Assembly: GCA_025056255.1 (NCBI GenBank)
Contig: JANWVT010000007.1
Coordinates: 62,001 to 126,000, forward strand
Direction of reading: 5' to 3'
From: Bernardetiaceae bacterium
GTDB taxonomy: Bacteria; Bacteroidota; Bacteroidia; Cytophagales; Thermoflexibacteraceae
Length of the DNA stretch: 64,000 nucleotides
Shown here: piece by piece, positions 62,283 through 64,000 of the stretch
Position numbering within the stretch: the first letter of the stretch is position 1
Layout of the letters: each line of letters begins with the position of its first letter
Program-made: the position numbers and the translations under genes
Notes under the pieces: generated by a model
What the model was told of the DNA's origin: nothing
Seen by the model: the letters and a program-made list of their open reading frames with translations, nothing else
The model's database searches: none

Positions 62283-64000
62283 ATGAACAGACGGATACAA
62301 CTATTGGTAGGCATCATTGGGGTATTTTTTGCCGTTACCACTGCACGGGCACAAAGTGCAAAAGACATAGAGCCACTCCCGCCCTTTGAGGGTTTTGAGG
62401 CGGTCTATGCCCAACAAACGCCGTTTATGGTGCAGGGCAATAAGCGCGGCGAAAAAATCCATATCAAATACAACTTTAAAGGCAGCAATCCGCCTACCTT
62501 TGTTGTCGTTTTGGACTATTACCTGCAACTCACCGAAGCCAAAGGCGGCAAAGCACAAAAGCGACAACCCAACCAACAGATTTTTGAATACACCCAAAAC
62601 GGCAAAGACTTTTGGATACAGATTACCGAGGTAAGAGCAGGTTCTTATGAGCTAATTGCCATTGAAAAAGACACTCCTGCCATGAATGCACTTGCTGAAG
62701 ACATCCCACAAGATGCGCCGAATAGCAAAGACTATCCCTTATTGCCTCGGTTGCCTAACTATTACATCGGCGCATACAGTGAAGAAAATTTCTTTTCCAA
62801 CGGACAGGTCTCAGGCTATAAGTACCAAATAAACTACAAGTTTGACGTAGAATCGGGCGAAACCCCGCTGAAAGATGAGAAAGTAGTGCAGCACTACATC
62901 GGCAAAGTGCGCAGCTATGGCGGCAAAATCATCCGTAACGACGGGGCAACCGCCACTATGGACTTCACCAAAGACCAAGTGTACTGCTGGGTGCAAGTAG
63001 GCAGCTTTGGAAACGGGTATGAGTTGATTGTGGTTGAAAAAGACCTCACTGGCAAAACACAATACGCACAAAAGTCGCAGCCTTACCAAGTTGTGCAGCC
63101 TGTACCTGCCGAAAAACAGCGCATTGTAGAAAATGCACCCGCAAAAGCTGAGGTTGTACTGACCAAACCTGCTGAACAAAAAACGCAGCCCAAAGAGCAA
63201 TCCGCACCGCTAACCGATAAAAAAGACGTTGAACAAAAGCCTCATAAACAGCAAACACAACCAACTGCTGTAGCAGAAAAGTTACCACAGCAAAAAACCG
63301 AAACAGTTATTGTAGCTAAAAATCAGCCTGTTGCAAAAGATGCCACCCCCGCCATTGCGCAGGATTTAGCAGGCGCAAAAGACTACGACCCGCTGGGGCG
63401 GTTCAAGGGATATGTTATCAGCAAATACAAACTGGAAGATTTTTACATGGGCTATCAGTTGAGCGGTATTAAATACCAAATCAACTACTTCTGGGAAAAT
63501 CCGACACAGAAGCCGCCAACTGATGAGGAAGTGGTTGCTTACTACACAGGAAAAGTGAAAGCCTTAGGAGGCAGAGTTATCCGGAACGATGGCGCAACCG
63601 CTACGCTGGAATTTACCGAAAACAATATTTATCGTTGGGTGCAGATAGGTTCATTTGGGGTAAACTACGAACTGGTAGTAGTAGAAAAAGACCTGAACCG
63701 CAATTACACCCAACCAATAGCACAAAATAAGCCTTATGAAGTAGGCGAGGATAGGTCGGGAGTACAAGTCCGCACAACAACGGGGGCTGTTGGCAAGCAA
63801 AGTGTATCTACTGTTATCGCTGCACCTGCCCGCGAACAGCGCGAAATGTTGGCAACGGCACGTCCTGTACCTGTTCCACAGGCAGATATAGCCAATGCTC
63901 GCGATTATGAACAACTGCCGCGCCGGAAGGGCTATGTTATTAGCAACTACCGCGAGGAAGATTTTTATATGGGCTACAAGCTAAGCGGGCTTAAATACCA
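62283..64000 (+). CDS. Periplasmic/outer-membrane repeat protein, DUF4892/OmpA-like (3' end beyond window)
   Basis: The frame is open from ATG 62283 to the window edge (572 residues so far). It has a signal peptide (about 1-24, ending TARAQ). A unit of about 120 residues recurs: GYKYQINYKFD, IRNDGATATMDFT, WVQVGSFGNGYELIVVEKDL in the first full copy (about 160-265) and GIKYQINYFWE, IRNDGATATLEFT, WVQIGSFGVNYELVVVEKDL in the second (about 375-480). A third begins near 545, and a diverged copy lies at about 30-140. Gln/Pro/Ala/Lys-rich linkers separate them. The pattern resembles DUF4892 regions that precede OmpA domains; the missing end may hold one. It follows the TPR-PD40-OmpA gene on the same strand. 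Confidence 0.7.
   Translation, partial: MNRRIQLLVGIIGVFFAVTTARAQSAKDIEPLPPFEGFEAVYAQQTPFMVQGNKRGEKIHIKYNFKGSNPPTFVVVLDYYLQLTEAKGGKAQKRQPNQQIFEYTQNGKDFWIQITEVRAGSYELIAIEKDTPAMNALAEDIPQDAPNSKDYPLLPRLPNYYIGAYSEENFFSNGQVSGYKYQINYKFDVESGETPLKDEKVVQHYIGKVRSYGGKIIRNDGATATMDFTKDQVYCWVQVGSFGNGYELIVVEKDLTGKTQYAQKSQPYQVVQPVPAEKQRIVENAPAKAEVVLTKPAEQKTQPKEQSAPLTDKKDVEQKPHKQQTQPTAVAEKLPQQKTETVIVAKNQPVAKDATPAIAQDLAGAKDYDPLGRFKGYVISKYKLEDFYMGYQLSGIKYQINYFWENPTQKPPTDEEVVAYYTGKVKALGGRVIRNDGATATLEFTENNIYRWVQIGSFGVNYELVVVEKDLNRNYTQPIAQNKPYEVGEDRSGVQVRTTTGAVGKQSVSTVIAAPAREQREMLATARPVPVPQADIANARDYEQLPRRKGYVISNYREEDFYMGYKLSGLKY

Overview
The window looks like chromosome from a gliding-type, carotenoid-making member of the Bacteroidota (Cytophagales-like). 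I infer this from a giant PKD/Ig-repeat protein with a type IX secretion (T9SS) type B C-terminal domain, a PorP/SprF protein, several OmpA-fold proteins, a TonB-receptor-like barrel with a carboxypeptidase-regulatory N-terminus, a bacteroidete CrtY-type lycopene cyclase, and promoter boxes of the Bacteroidota type (TTG, about 20 nt, TAnnTTTG). Recognisable Shine-Dalgarno sites are mostly absent, as is usual in this phylum. No species assignment can be made from the sequence alone.

Layout. 1-8.4 kb: an edge-truncated alpha/beta hydrolase, an S24-type repressor, an esterase, thioredoxin, an outer-membrane barrel next to an ammonium transporter, and a stand-alone GC-rich NuoL with a long C-terminal extension. 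8.5-12.1 kb: a membrane-bound SpoIIE/PP2C phosphatase and an LD-carboxypeptidase. 12.6-22.5 kb: mostly housekeeping (fasciclin lipoprotein, HemN, BirA, RsfS, FtsH, Skp-like chaperone, RNase III, FabF, AcpP, a small unknown protein, 3-hydroxyanthranilate dioxygenase). 22.8-32.5 kb: a PIF1-like helicase, a propeller-OmpA fusion, a GapN-like aldehyde dehydrogenase, a DUF3137 protein, an SDR, an unknown secreted protein, and a CHASE2 protein with a periplasmic partner. 32.6 kb: tRNA-Thr(UGU) with a clear promoter and terminator. 33.1-38.7 kb: an AGCS symporter overlapping lycopene cyclase, a SiaB/SiaC kinase-substrate pair, an AarF/UbiB-like kinase and a TetR regulator. 38.9-41.5 kb: an outer-membrane beta-barrel receptor. 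41.9-64 kb: the surface-adhesin module. This is a 17-kb gene (5,677 aa) of about 15 PKD domains, roughly 35 two-cysteine Ig-like repeats, three Cadherin/Big_9-like domains and a T9SS type B sorting domain, followed by PorP/SprF, a TPR-PD40-OmpA protein and the start of a repeat protein that runs off the right edge.

How they fit. The last four genes run in one direction and resemble the SprB-SprF arrangement of gliding bacteria: the barrel and OmpA proteins would serve export and anchoring of the giant protein. SiaB (kinase), SiaC (substrate, with Thr at the expected position 68) and the SpoIIE phosphatase at 8.5 kb could form a partner switch, although they are 25 kb apart and the output is not visible here.

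Beyond genes, the window holds a small family of hairpin repeats: one copy lies in frame inside nuoL, and others lie after trxA and after the giant gene. It also has a three-site array of TATCNGAT boxes at 21-22 bp spacing upstream of the giant gene, and a NuoL whose last membrane helix ends in a lipobox-like motif.
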